NCBI RefSeq assembly: GCF_025370935.1
Contig: NC_133483.1
Location: forward strand, 2,743,506-2,807,505
Length of the DNA stretch: 64,000 bases
Source of the DNA: Choristoneura fumiferana
Taxonomy: Eukaryota; Arthropoda; Insecta; Lepidoptera; Tortricidae
Reading direction: 5' to 3'
How positions within the stretch are numbered: position 1 is the first letter of the stretch; every line of letters begins with the position of its first letter. Below are positions 10,173 through 19,664 of the stretch, piece after piece. A program made the position numbers and the translations under genes. The notes below the pieces were generated by a model. It saw only the letters and a list, made by a program, of their open reading frames with translations. It did no database searches and was not told the origin of the DNA.

Positions 10173-10562
10173 AAATCGTAATATCAGAAAACAGGGTATT
10201 TTTATAAAAGAGACATACTTACGCTCAAAGCCAATTAAAGTTTTGGAGAGGGCTATGCTGAGGGCTATGCTGAGACTTTCACTCTGACATCAAATCAGGA
10301 GTTAAGAGATCCTTAAGAGTTTAGAGTTAACAGACCTTGAAATAAGGGGCACAGTTAGAAGAATAGTTAAACTTTGGCCTCTCGGTGGCAGTGAGCGGGA
10401 AGTTATTTGAAAAGCTGATGTTCGTTAGGTCTAATATATTTTTGAGTGGCGGCCATCTTGTAAAGGAAGACGAAGCGAGGCTCTCCTCAAAGGTTGACTA
10501 AATACTAGAACACAGGAGTCTAAGGAATACGGGACGCACATGAGACCTATGCTCAGCATGAA
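10173..10562. other. No recognised feature
   Basis: A short direct repeat, GAGGGCTATGCTGAG (near 10247-10272), is visible. No gene was recognised. Confidence 0.4.
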
Positions 10563-11110
10563 ATTTCATCATCATCACCATATAAGCTGTAGGACGTCCA
10601 TTTTTAGGTTTCCGTACCTCGAAAGGAAAAAACGGAACCCTTATAGGATCACTTTTTGTCCGTCTGTCTGTCTGTCTGTCAAGACCCTTTTTCTCAGAAA
10701 TCCGTGGAGGTATCAAGCTGAAATTCATATCAAATACTTAGGTCTATACTGTCCCTTGGAGCTATGAAAAAAATAAACTTCAAAGCTAACGCAATCAAAA
10801 GATACAGCCGTTTATGCTGCAAATTTTCGAGATTCGTAAGGGAAACAAAACCAAAACTTCCCGAAAACTCAGTATCTTGAAATTAGGTGCGAAGCAACAT
10901 CTTATAGTACAGATAAAGGAAAAATTGCGAAAAGCGTTAATTTGTAGTTACATCATTATAATAAAATATTTTTAATACTTTGTACGGAACCCTCGGTGCG
11001 CGAGCCCGACTCGCACTTGGCCGATTTATTAAATAGGCCACCCCCATAAACCTCAAGTTACTTCGGTAAGACGTGGCCTGCATCCACCATTAAGCTTTGA
11101 GCATAACGGA
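10563..11110 (-). mobile_element. RTE-type LINE 3' end, interrupted
   Basis: CATCATCATCACCATATAAG and GTAGGACGTCCA (10563-10600), then GGCCACCCCCATAAACCTCA (11035-11110), are the two halves of an RTE 3' end like those at 43151 and 51286. The element at 10601-11028 sits between them. Confidence 0.6.
10601..11028 (+). repeat. GTTCCGTACC repeat, variant subfamily, inserted in an RTE tail
   Basis: The copy begins AGGTTTCCGTACCTCGAAAG, continues through AAAAACGGAACCCTTATAGG and (CTGT)n, and ends GTACGGAACCCTCGGTGCGC...CGACTCGCACTTGGCC. This is a shorter relative of the family at 589-1235. Frames on either strand are incidental. Confidence 0.75.
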
Positions 11111-11162
11111 TAACCCGTCCCTCTCGCTGGTAGACGCTCTATGCTGCGTTTGCCGATCCCTG

Positions 11163-11380
11163 TACCCTTAGGGGCTGTTTCACCATCCATTGATTAGTGC
11201 TAAATTGTTTTGTTTGAATAGACGGAGACGGCGTCACATTTAACCGTCAGTTAACACTAATCAATGGATGGTGAAACAGCCCCTTAGTGTAAGTTTTCGG
11301 TTACAAAATACGTCAAATTGAGATTTTAACGCGAACGCGATCGAGACGTATTTTGTAACCGAAAACTTACACTAAGGGTA
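11163..11380. mobile_element. TA-flanked hairpin MITE (Tc1/mariner-like), split by another MITE
   Basis: The terminal repeat CCCTTAGTGTAAGTTTTCGG is inverted as CCGAAAACTTACACTAAGGG, and both ends are bounded by TA (11163-11164 and 11379-11380). The left arm is split after CCCTTA by the element at 11171-11283. Without that insert the hairpin would be about 98 bp. Confidence 0.8.
11171..11283. mobile_element. PIF/Harbinger-like MITE nested in a TA MITE
   Basis: The ends GGGGCTGTTTCACCATCCAT and ATGGATGGTGAAACAGCCCC form a 30-bp inverted repeat. The flanks are TTA on both sides (11168-11170 and 11284-11286). A 3-bp TTA duplication and a GGGGCTGTT terminus fit PIF/Harbinger. Related copies are at 26727-26861 and 55284-55404. 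Confidence 0.8.
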
Positions 11381-11535
11381 GCTACTGGTTCGAGAACTTT
11401 TCAACCCCAGCGATCTTCTGTTCTCCGTGCTATATGGCTCGTCCCGTCTATGGCTACTATTTACAACAAGCTAATTCGCCTGGTTATTATGGCATTTACT
11501 TAAAAAAAAGCGAACATGAAATGCTATTTCGTAGC

Positions 11536-11610
11536 CCTTCCTCTCAGGAACCAAACACGAAACATGTCGAGCTAAACTCGGTTTAAGACGTGAGTTATCC
11601 GTTATAATAT
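11536..11610. repeat. GGATAACTCACG hairpin MITE, one arm
   Basis: AACATGTCGAGCTAAACTCG and AAGACGTGAGTTATCCG match one arm of the MITEs at 38805-38978 and 40614-40864. Confidence 0.65.
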
Positions 11611-11629
11611 CATTTAAAAAAAAGCGAGT

Positions 11630-12448
11630 CCAAAAAAATATTTTTTGAGCACAAAATATGAAACAAACTACAAAAAAACCTTGAAAATATTTTTCTTGGT
11701 ACCCCTTGGTAGCTTAAAGTCGGTGCCTTAGCACGAGTCTGCAGGAGTGGAACTATAATCGTCTACTTCACCTACTTACTAATATTGGGCTTCCATCACT
11801 TCTGCTGGGTCGTGCTGAAGCGAACCGACTTTAACCGACTTCAAAAAAAAATATTTTCAAGGTGTTTGTAGTCGGTTCCATTTTGTTAAAAAAAATTTTT
11901 TGGAGTCTCTTTTACTTTTTTTATTAAAGATTTTCTTTATTTCTTAATTTTAAGTTATAACCCCAGCACGGCTTAGTTACGATGTTTTATAAAAGAGTAC
12001 CGTTGTCTACCTTCCGCCGGCTTCAGCATCAGATCAGTTAACTAGCTTCTTCTTAGTCGCTTATCTAGGTATATTAATCATGATCATTCATTGACGCGCG
12101 AGCATTACTTAGCTTTGGCGAGTTCCTTGGGCCATCTGTGATCTTCCTCATCAAGTCAGTTCACCAAATGATACTTTCTGAATGTAAATGCTTAACTTGA
12201 TGATAAAAATGCCAAAATCGCCAGAGGCGTGCCTATAAATTTTGAAGGTTGCCCTCGATTTACCTAGGATCCCATCATCAGATCTTAACGTGGTGCCAAT
12301 GGGATCACCTCGGAAATATTCTCTTTCAAACAAAAGAATTTTGAAAAACGGTCTACAATTGGCGGAGTAATCGGTGAACAATGAACATATATAAAAAAAA
12401 TACAAAAAGTGGAACGTAGAACCTCCTCCTTTTTTGAAATCGGTTAAT
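11630..12448 (-). mobile_element. AACCGACTTC element, minus orientation, diverged
   Basis: The copy ends at 12420-12448 with CTCCTCCTTTTTTGAAATCG, the inverted terminus of the 33756-34868 element. It also has the AAAGTCGGTGCCTTAGCACG...CGTGCTGAAG hairpin near 11720-11830. The inner CATCAGATC...TAAG part is recognisable near 12270. The minus-strand open frame (12151-12405) is part of the repeat. Confidence 0.65.
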
Positions 12449-12803
12449 AAAATAGACTAGTTTCATATCATCACGTTTCAGAATATTTCAGTTCCGATAT
12501 TTGAGTAAGTGACGAGTTTCCCGGAAGTATTTTAACTTCTCTATTTTTACTCTGGCCTTGTTATAACTGTTTCTTCATGGAATGGAAAAATTGTATGTAT
12601 CATGTATCGTTAATACCTACGTAACAGTGTTCCAGTAATACACACTACGGAACCGTTCGAACTACAGTGGAAATGTTTTAACGTGGTTTTAACCAAAAAT
12701 GTTTTTTGGGTGTGCCAGATGTGAATCAAAATTCTGTTAAAAATAAAATAATTCTATACAAAGTTTTAGCAAAAACTTGCTTTTCTTTTTGTTTCGTCAT
12801 AAC
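12449..12803. other. No recognised feature
   Basis: No gene or repeat supported. Confidence 0.4.
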
Positions 12804-13118
12804 TTGTCATCATCCCAGCCTATATACGTCCCACTGGTGGGCACAGGCCTCCTCTCGGAACAAGAGGGCTTGGGCCATAGTTCCCACGCGGGCCCAGTGG
12901 GGATTGGGAACTTCACACGCACCATTGAATTGCTTCGCAGGTTTGTGCTGCACCTTCCTTGTTTTTCTTCCTCCTTGGTTTTCCTTCACCGCAAAGCTCG
13001 TGGTGAATTTCAAATGTAATTCCACATGATTTTCGAAAAACTGAGGTGGGAGCCGGGGTTTTGAACCCACGACCCTCTGCTTGAGAGGCGATAGGTCAAA
13101 CCACTAGGCCACCACGAC
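12804..13118 (-). mobile_element. tRNA-derived SINE, family 1, the most complete copy
   Basis: The minus strand has the head GTGGTGGCCTAGTGG, a B-box-like GGGTTCAAAACCC (one extra A), the full body and the ATGATG end near 12807. A small substitution near 12950-12975 replaces the usual GTTTCCTCACGATG motif. Three overlapping frames here arise from the SINE body. Confidence 0.9.
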
Positions 13119-13155
13119 CATAACTCATCGAGTCATAACTTGTAATTGTGTACTA

Positions 13156-13286
13156 AGGGCCTGTTGTTTGATCAGTAGTTAAAGATACTAATAGTCAAAT
13201 TTCCTTTGAAATGCGTTAACTATTGTTATGTTTCCCATACAGTTTAACTATTAGTTTGTTTAACTACTTATCAAACAACAGGCCCT
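13156..13286. mobile_element. Hairpin MITE, AGGGCCTGTTGTTTG arms
   Basis: AGGGCCTGTTGTTTGAT...AGTAGTTAAA is inverted as TTTAACTACTTATCAAAC...AACAGGCCCT. The flanks are TA on both sides (13154-13155, 13287-13288). The GGGCCTGTT terminus also resembles PIF/Harbinger ends, so the superfamily is unsettled. Confidence 0.7.
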
Positions 13287-13504
13287 TAATGTTTTTGCGA
13301 GTAGCGAATAAATTATTCGTCTTATTCTTATTCTTAAAATCCTTGTGTTTCAGCTGTCATTGCCGTTTTGAGTTTTCTCTTTACATTCGGTACACACATA
13401 AATAAATACTTTAGTAAATAAAGTTACGTAATTTTTGATTTTTAGGCATTACACACTAAATTTCTTAAAGGTATTTATTGTATGTATGGTATATTTATTG
13501 ATGA
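13287..13504. other. No recognised feature
   Basis: Nothing supported. Confidence 0.4.
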
Positions 13505-14012
13505 GTAGCTTGCACCCGTGGCTTCGCCCCCGTTATACACTTCCCAAGCACATACATAAGTACTGTACATCTAACATTTTAGTTTTTTAAGTCCAAGGAT
13601 TTCGTCTAGGCGTTAATGAGTCAGTCACTTAGGGACTTTTCTTTCTGTGTAAGCGTTAAGATCACAATTTAAAGTACATATTATTTCCGTGAAGCGAAAA
13701 GAAATGACTTTCAATTTCAATTTTTGGGATTATAATGGCCCCATCGAACGATGCGATGATTCCGCCAATGTCGAGGTTGGATAAGACAGAAATGACTTTC
13801 TTCGAACAAAATTAATTTTGGTTAAAAATAATATTTGTACAAAGAACGGTTCCGAATTGTAAATAATTCCGCGCTTGGAAAATGATTCTGTTCACTTTAT
13901 TTTTAGAAACGTGTTGAGATAATACCCTTTACAAGTTATTTTTTGTGTTATAACAAACAAACATACATACAGACTTACAAACTTTCGCATTTATAATAAA
14001 TATTAGTGAGAT
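13505..14012 (+). repeat. Possible 'GCCCGCGACTTCG' family repeat, diverged
   Basis: TAGCTTGCACCCGTGGCTTC at the left and ACAGACTTACAAACTTTCGC with ATTTATAATAAATATTAGTG at the right are the two ends of a family common in moths (compare 29515-29745). The middle is poorly conserved and may include other sequence. Confidence 0.45.
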
Positions 14013-15227
14013 TCACTTTGTTATTTTTATATCATAATTTAAAAACAATAAAAAGCTATATTGTTAAAAACAGAAACTTCTTTCTATAAAATACCCAAAG
14101 AAGTAGAGGTACTTTGTAAGGAATGGAACGCTTATAATATTGTTAACTCAAGACATATTTCGTACATTATATTAGGTATTTATAGTTTTTAATCGCCAGT
14201 TTGGATCCAAATGTGATGACCTTTAGTCATATACAAATAGTTATTTTTTCACAACTAAAGCACAAATTTAGAATGGAATAATGCTTGAACTTCATAGCAG
14301 TTTAATTTTCGTTAATTAAGTAGTTAGTTTAATATTAATTCATTAATCAAATTAATATTATGTAAGCAGCAAATTACGTATTAATATTGTGTTATCATAA
14401 GCTTTTTTTTTCATCATTAATACGACTTCACAAAAAATGTTTAGAACCCCTTCTTCTGTGACCTTCTAGAGTCCAATGTTATTGAGTGGACTATAGAAAT
14501 AGCTGAAATAATTCCTACTGCTACACATTTTTAAGTCTACTGCGACTCCATACCTTTCCTTGTCCCACGCTTGAAGAAAGGTTTCGGCATACTTTGACAT
14601 TTTAATTTGGCGAAGGAAAATCCCAAGAATGCCATCAATGAAACAAATTAATGATTGCGTTACTTCGAGTTCGAACGTTTTGTTGCAAATTCCCCTAATG
14701 GCTTTTAGGCTTACTTTTACTTTGACTTCGCGTCGACCGTCGTTAGGGCTGACAGATCTTTATTGCCGCTTGCTGTAGACAGGGAAGAGTTGAGTGATTT
14801 AAGCTGTAAAACTGTTGACACGGTCAATTAACATAGTGTCAAGTGTCCCGTAATATTTATTATTAAGTATTAAGGTTTCACATTGGTATAATGTAATACG
14901 ATAATTTGACAACTCCTGAATTTGCCATGTCTGATATATTATTATGAAAATATAGATATATAAAGACAGTGTTTAGTGAAGAGAAAACTTAATCGGTTGA
15001 AAACTGAATTTATAGTGATTTTTTTCAAAAAGTATACTGTCTCTTTCTCAAACGCTTTTCTCTATGCAGCAAGTATGGCGCTTCTTGCGTGTGACGTCAC
15101 ATACAAGAATGTCTTTCTCTGTCTAATCTTGAATTTCAAATCTTTATAACTTATAAAATTATAATTTATAAAACATAAAAAATAGTCAAATACCGTATTG
15201 AGTTTATTTGACCATACTTAAATGCTA
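14013..15227. other. About 1.2 kb with no recognised gene
   Basis: The stretch is AT-rich and lacks long frames. GTGTGACGTCACATACAAGA near 15090 looks like debris of a moth repeat. The remainder may be unique intronic or intergenic DNA. Confidence 0.4.
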
Positions 15228-15685
15228 CCAAGCCGGTTATTTTTTCAGTACCGGGGGATGTCCATAGAACTCGATTTTCACCAGTTGTTTCTTTTAAAAC
15301 CATGGAAAATACATTTTATACTTCTCAAATAAAGAATAAGCCATTTTTTTTTAAATACACATACTGACTTGGCCATCGCATAATGATATAAGAATAATCA
15401 TCAACGACAACTATTTAAAGTAATCCTAATTGAAAATAGCGACAGCCCTAATGCCATGAGCACTTGCAGTTGCAGTTTGAGCGATACATATACATTATGA
15501 GTGAGTAGGCATGAGTGCCTAAGCGTTAAGTGCGATGGCCAAGTCAGTATGTGTATTTTAAAAAAATTGGCTTACTCTTTATTTGAGAACTATAAAATGT
15601 ATTTTCCATGGTTTAAAAAGAAACATGCTGGTGAAAATCGAGTTCTATGGACATCCCCCGGTACTGACAAAAATAACCGGCTTGG
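15228..15685. mobile_element. Foldback element with ~150-bp arms and TA flanks
   Basis: The left arm (15228-15380), starting CCAAGCCGGTTATTTTTTCA, is inverted at 15531-15685, ending AAATAACCGGCTTGG. The arms stay similar inward to GACTTGGCCATCGCA/TGCGATGGCCAAGTC. TA dinucleotides flank both ends. The spacer is about 150 bp. The 70-codon frame at 15501-15713 lies in the right arm and is not a gene. Confidence 0.8.
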
Positions 15686-15779
15686 TATAAAATTGCATCT
15701 CAAACCTTTTTAGCAATATAAGAACTGCGTTGCGCGACTTGCAGCTTTTTACATGTAATGTTTTTGCTGGGATTATATT

Positions 15780-15897
15780 TATCCGTTGCTTAATACCCAT
15801 AACACAAGCTTTGCTAAGCTTACTTTGGGACTAGGTCAATTGGTGTGAATTGTCCCGTGATATTTATTATTATTTATTTATTTATTACAAATGCTTC
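15780..15897 (+). mobile_element. tRNA-derived SINE, family 2, 3' end only
   Basis: ATAACACAAGCTTTGCTAAG and GACTAGGTCAATTGGTGTGA, ending in (TTTA)n, match the 3' part of the SINE at 47030-47264. Confidence 0.75.
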
Positions 15898-16033
15898 CTA
15901 CCGACTACTTACTCGACGAAACAAATGATAAGCGGAACGAAATTATACCAAACATTACTCGGCCAAAAGAAAGGTCTGCCAAATAGCTGTCTACGAAACA
16001 AATATCTGCTTTATTAGGATAGCATAGCATTTT

Positions 16034-16398
16034 AAAAAACCATAATAGTATTAAGTATATCAAGCTTGCAAGAAAAACTATAACTGCTTAGTTTGCTTTA
16101 GAATTATCAGTAGTTTAAGAGTAAATAGCTGTCTAATGGCTACTTGCTGGAAACACATAAATCTTGAGTTAGCGTTAAGCTCAGTTTAGTAGTGTCAAAT
16201 TGTATGGAACTGTCACTGGATTAACTACTAAATCTCGATTTATTTTTTCCTGCAAGACGGCCTTAGTTATAAAATATACCTAAACTTGAAAAATTCCATA
16301 CAAAATACAAAATCCTTAGAAAACCAATACTGATTTATTTTAAACGGCTTCGGAACCGTATCTGAAGTAGTATCCGACACGCTCTTGACTGGTTTTTT
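16034..16398 (+). repeat. GTTCCGTAGCC repeat, 3' part with an insertion
   Basis: The conserved GAAAAACTATAACTGCTTAG, GAGTAAATAGC and ATATACCTAAACTTG motifs are present. About 130 bp (roughly 16132-16260) interrupt the normally continuous AATAGC...CCTTAG stretch. The insert has weakly inverted ends around CTTGCTGGAAA and TTTTCCTGCAAG, so it is probably a small DNA element. Confidence 0.65.
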
Positions 16399-16808
16399 TC
16401 TTTCTTCCTTTTTTTGCAAAACTGTATCCCGACCAAGCCGAGGCCGGCCAAGTCATTACTAGCGACCCGCCCCGACTAATAATCATGTGCCTCAGGTTGG
16501 CCAGCATTCATTCCACATTTAGAGTGAGCAATAGATATTCTATACTTACGGTGAAGGTTCCGTCCATTTCTCACCAAGCTCTAGTCTTATAGTCTTAATG
16601 GGCAAACGAGGCTGTCCATTTGTTAGTAGTGCTGCCTCAGACCTAATAAAATGTAAAGACAGAATTCTTCGAGCAACAAACGAAGTCAGTAAAAAATACG
16701 CCTCATCTCGTGGATTGTGTGTAGCTTATGTAATTTGCTTGGCTAAGTTGGATTGTACTATGTGCATGAAGGTGTATGCAGATGGTGAAACTTATTAAAT
16801 ATCATAAG
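16399..16808. other. No recognised gene
   Basis: A 66-codon frame at 16598-16798 with four cysteines in its second half was considered. It matches no family that I know and lacks splice signals in good positions. Confidence 0.35.
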
Positions 16809-16816
16809 ACAATTGA

Positions 16817-17006
16817 CAGAGGCGTCTTTAGCCCATGTAGCGCCCGTGTGCAATTATTATTTTAGCGCCATCTAGGAAGCGCACGGTCAAAATGGAATAG
16901 GTACAAACAAAAGTACAAAGTGTGACACAGTGCCGCGGCCGGCGCCCCTAATACCGCTGCGCCCGTGTGTAACGCACACCCCGCACTATAGGTAAAGACG
17001 CCTCTG
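16817..17006. mobile_element. hAT-like MITE with 8-bp target-site duplication
   Basis: The ends CAGAGGCGTCTTTA and TAAAGACGCCTCTG are inverted. The identical 8-mer ACAATTGA flanks both sides (16809-16816 and 17007-17014). An 8-bp duplication with CAG-type termini is the hAT signature. The 190-bp interior is GC-rich (GCCGCGGCCGGCGCC) and non-coding. Confidence 0.85.
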
Positions 17007-17099
17007 ACAATTGATAAAATCTACCTATTCCCAAACTAAGAAAAGCATGCACTATGGGTACGAGGCTACTAATAAACATACTCGTTTACAAATACATAT

Positions 17100-17205
17100 T
17101 TTAGTGTTATACATCCAAGCCAGGGTACAAGCTGAATCGGAAATTGAACCCGGGATCTTAAGCTTTGTAGTCAGGTTCTCTAACCACTAGGCCATCCGTT
17201 CGTCA
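17100..17205 (-). mobile_element. tRNA-derived SINE, family 2, head portion
   Basis: On the minus strand, GATGGCCTAGTGGTTAGAGA (A box) is followed by GGGTTCAATTTCC (B-box-like). The body after about 80 bp is lost. Confidence 0.75.
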
Positions 17206-17878
17206 TAGATCAACTTAGCTTTACTGGTTTCCCTTTGGTGTTCGCAGAATTTCGTCTGTACTTTTTATTTGCTCGAAGTTTAAGGTTCGGTTACTTACCA
17301 TTAGTAGATAGATAGATAGAAAAAGTTTATTTCTGCTAAGAGTTACATTTTTAATTTACATTTGTTGTGCCAAACTACAGAGCAGTTTGTAGTATTAATG
17401 TTCAAAGGTTCAACTTCTCTGCTCGACTAATTTAGGGTTCTGTGTAATTAGCAGGGCATTTGTTTCATTTACCGTGACGTTTTGAGGTCTAGAAATGGCC
17501 CAGGGTACGAGCGGATATTTAGAATGGTAGGTTAAGCGATTTATACAGTGTATTCTTTTTATACCCTCAAACTTTAAAGTTTTGTTGTTAGTAAAGGCCC
17601 AAATATATTACTTTATAAATTTTACGTTTTATTAAAAAATCACGACATTTTTTCTTGTAAAATAAATTAGCACGCAATAAATCAATTTTGTTTTTATTTG
17701 AAACTTCGCACTTGTGACGTGGCAACTGGCAAATCTGCTTCTCCCTCGTGTCAAATTGTTCTACGCAGTACATTGCTGCTCGAAAAAAACCTCAAAGAAT
17801 AAATAATAAACCGATAACTTCACAAATCTAATCAGGTACTTATAAAATATCATATTTATTTATTTCAGCCATATCAGT
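17206..17878. other. No recognised gene
   Basis: A short GATA run occurs near 17305. The minus-strand 61-codon frame at 17588-17773 shows no recognised motif. Confidence 0.4.
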
Positions 17879-18075
17879 CAAAGAACATAACCGCTGGAGT
17901 GAACGAGTTCTTGAGTGGAGAACGCGAATCTGCAAGCGTGGTGTGGGACGCCCTCAGACTAGGTAGAGCGATGATCTTCGCAAGGTGGCTGGCAGTTACT
18001 GAATGAGAGCGGTAAAGAGGCCTATGTCCAGCAGTGGACTAAGATAGGCCGATGATGATGATGATGGCTAATAAA
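17879..18075 (+). mobile_element. RTE-type LINE, C-terminal tail and 3' end
   Basis: The frame reads NRWSERVLEWRTR...VGRPQTR, a stop, then SDDLRKVAGSYW. This is the conserved WSERVLEWR...GRPxxRWxDDLxKVAG tail of lepidopteran RTE endonuclease/reverse-transcriptase proteins. In-frame stops show it is dead. It ends in GGACTAAGATAGGC and a (GAT)n tail, as RTE elements do. Confidence 0.8.
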
Positions 18076-18221
18076 AGTGGATTTTGTATGTTTGTTAGCA
18101 CATAGGTGTATACTCCAGAACAACTGGAGCGATTTAAAAATCATTTCACTAATAAAAAGCTAACTTTACCTATATGTTTCTGTACTGCTTAACACAGAGC
18201 ACAGAGCAGCACAGAGTTACT

Positions 18222-18360
18222 TACAATACAATACAACAACTCTTTATTGCACACCAACACAGTAAGCAGTACAGAAAACAGCCTTATCGCTTCAGAGCGA
18301 TCTCTTAAAGGCAACCTTTACAATGGACTTCTAAGTAAGGAATAAATATTAGTGGTGGCG
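18222..18360 (-). mobile_element. LINE 3' UTR end
   Basis: On the minus strand, TTTAAGAGATCGCTCTGAAG, then CGATAAGGCTG, GTGCAATAAAGAG and TTGTTGTATTGTATTGTAAG form the 3' terminus of a LINE. It is the sister of 9514-9700 and 9771-9920. Confidence 0.65.
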
Positions 18361-18412
18361 CAATTTACAGTAGGTTAGAGCAATAATTATCATAATACAT
18401 GACCTTACCAAC

Positions 18413-18640
18413 AAAAAGTTGGAAAACCCCCGACTTTGTCACTTCAAAGTTCAATATCTAAAAAACGGCTGAACCGATTTTAATAAAACATATCTAAAAA
18501 CTATCGCTAGAAAACCTGCTTTCATAAAAAACCGCATTAAAATCGGTCCACCTGTTTAAGGGCTACGGTGCCACAGACAGACACACAGACATAGAGACAC
18601 ACAGACACATAACGGTCAAACTTATAACACCCCTCTTTTT
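18413..18640 (-). repeat. CCCCCGACGCAAAAAGAGGGG repeat, nearly complete
   Basis: The minus-strand copy runs from AAAAAGAGGGGTGTTATAAG through a GTCTGTGTG stretch and AAAACCTGCTTTCAT (plus strand) to CCAACAAAAAGTTGGAAAAC. Its GC-rich terminus is cut by the MITE at 18647. Confidence 0.75.
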
Positions 18641-18646
18641 ATCTAT

Positions 18647-18904
18647 ATCCATATATTAAATCCTCTATCATGTGTTCAAGAACCATTGAGAATGACCTGC
18701 ATTAACGAGAACTAGGTAGGTATGTCTGCCCCATGAGCTGCGCCCGCGACGACCTGCTGCTGCACGTGGTCTCCCCCCCCCCCGTGCTGTAATGATGTAT
18801 GAAATCTCATTACGATACAGCCTTGCTCATAATAGAATCCAATGTCTTAATGCTGGTCATTACCTATGTTTTTTGAACGCATAATAGAGGATTTACTATA
18901 TGGG
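18647..18904. mobile_element. MITE with CCATATATTAAATCCTCTAT inverted ends
   Basis: CCATATATTAAATCCTCTAT and ATGTGTTCAAGAACC on the left are inverted as GGTTTTTTGAACGCA-like sequence and ATAGAGGATTTACTATATGG on the right. The interior has a C-run at about 18771. No clear target duplication was read. Confidence 0.65.
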
Positions 18905-18989
18905 TGTATATAAACTAACATACAATACACATACACAACAAATCGTAGATAGATACCATAACAACATATAAATAAGCTAACTATAACAT
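18905..18989 (-). mobile_element. Probable 3' UTR of the adjacent LINE
   Basis: This AT-rich sequence lies just downstream, on the minus strand, of the LINE reading frame that stops at 18990. Confidence 0.4.
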
Positions 18990-19260
18990 TCATACGCAAG
19001 ATGATAGATAGTTCTCTCTAAGCATAGACTTAAAGATAGGTAAGGACTTTCCGCGCCTCAAGTCTATCGGTAGGGAGTTCCACAACCGAGTGGCTTACTA
19101 TGCCTTACCACGTCTATGGAAATGTCATTGTATAAAGGGTTCACTTTCGCTTAGAAAGGATATACAATAACTGATAGTATATGACCCGGACAGAGAGGGA
19201 TGGGGTTACGGGTGACCGTATAACGAAGCTCATATTCCTGACTTTATAACCTGGAGGTAT
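18990..19260 (-). mobile_element. CR1/Jockey-type LINE, C-terminus of the reverse-transcriptase ORF (decayed)
   Basis: The minus strand encodes TRLWNSLPIDLRRGKSLPIF then KSMLRE and stops at 18990-18992. This is the LWNSLPxxLR...SLxxFK signature that closes ORF2 of many arthropod non-LTR retrotransposons. Farther upstream the frame is broken by indels. It is a dead fragment. Confidence 0.75.
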
Positions 19261-19404
19261 AAAATCTTCGACCCCTCACACAAACACGACTATGTTTAAC
19301 CTATCCTTTTAGGGTTCGTTTTTATAGGTTCCGTACCCAAAGAGTAAAAACGGAACCTTATTACTAAGATTACGCTGTCCGTCCGTCCGTCCGTCTGTCA
19401 CCAG

Positions 19405-19531
19405 GGGCTACTACGAAACTCGAAAATCGAAGTTCGTATCGCACCGTCTCTTTCACTCGCGTATTAAATGACATAAGCGTCAGCGGAACGGCAACATACA
19501 AAGTTCGAGTTTTGCACATCGCAGTATAGGG
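19405..19531. mobile_element. GGGCTACTACGAA MITE
   Basis: The element begins GGGCTACTACGAAACTCG and ends near CGCAGTATAGGG. The flanks CCAG (19401-19404 and 19532-19535) may be the target duplication, because the backbone repeat is otherwise continuous across this site. A better-preserved copy is at 41613-41733. Confidence 0.65.
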
Positions 19532-19664
19532 CCAGGCTGTATCTCATGAACCGTGATAGCTAGAGAAAAAAAATCACAGATTATGTATTTCTGTTGCCGC
19601 TATCTATAACAACAAATACGAAAAACAGAATAAAAAAATATTTAAGGGGGGCTCCCATACAACA

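Noticed and set aside
10656..10680. Independent (CTGT)n microsatellites here and at about 640, 27715 and 56250
   Set aside because: They always sit at the same place within the GTTCCGTAGCC repeats, so they are part of that family.
12706..13070. Three overlapping frames on both strands
   Set aside because: They coincide with a family-1 SINE. The same peptides (MCGITFEIYHELCGEGK) appear in every copy of the SINE.
17879..18075. Possible host gene because of a clear protein-like reading
   Set aside because: The motifs are those of RTE reverse-transcriptase tails, there are in-frame stops, and it ends in a (GAT)n retrotransposon tail.
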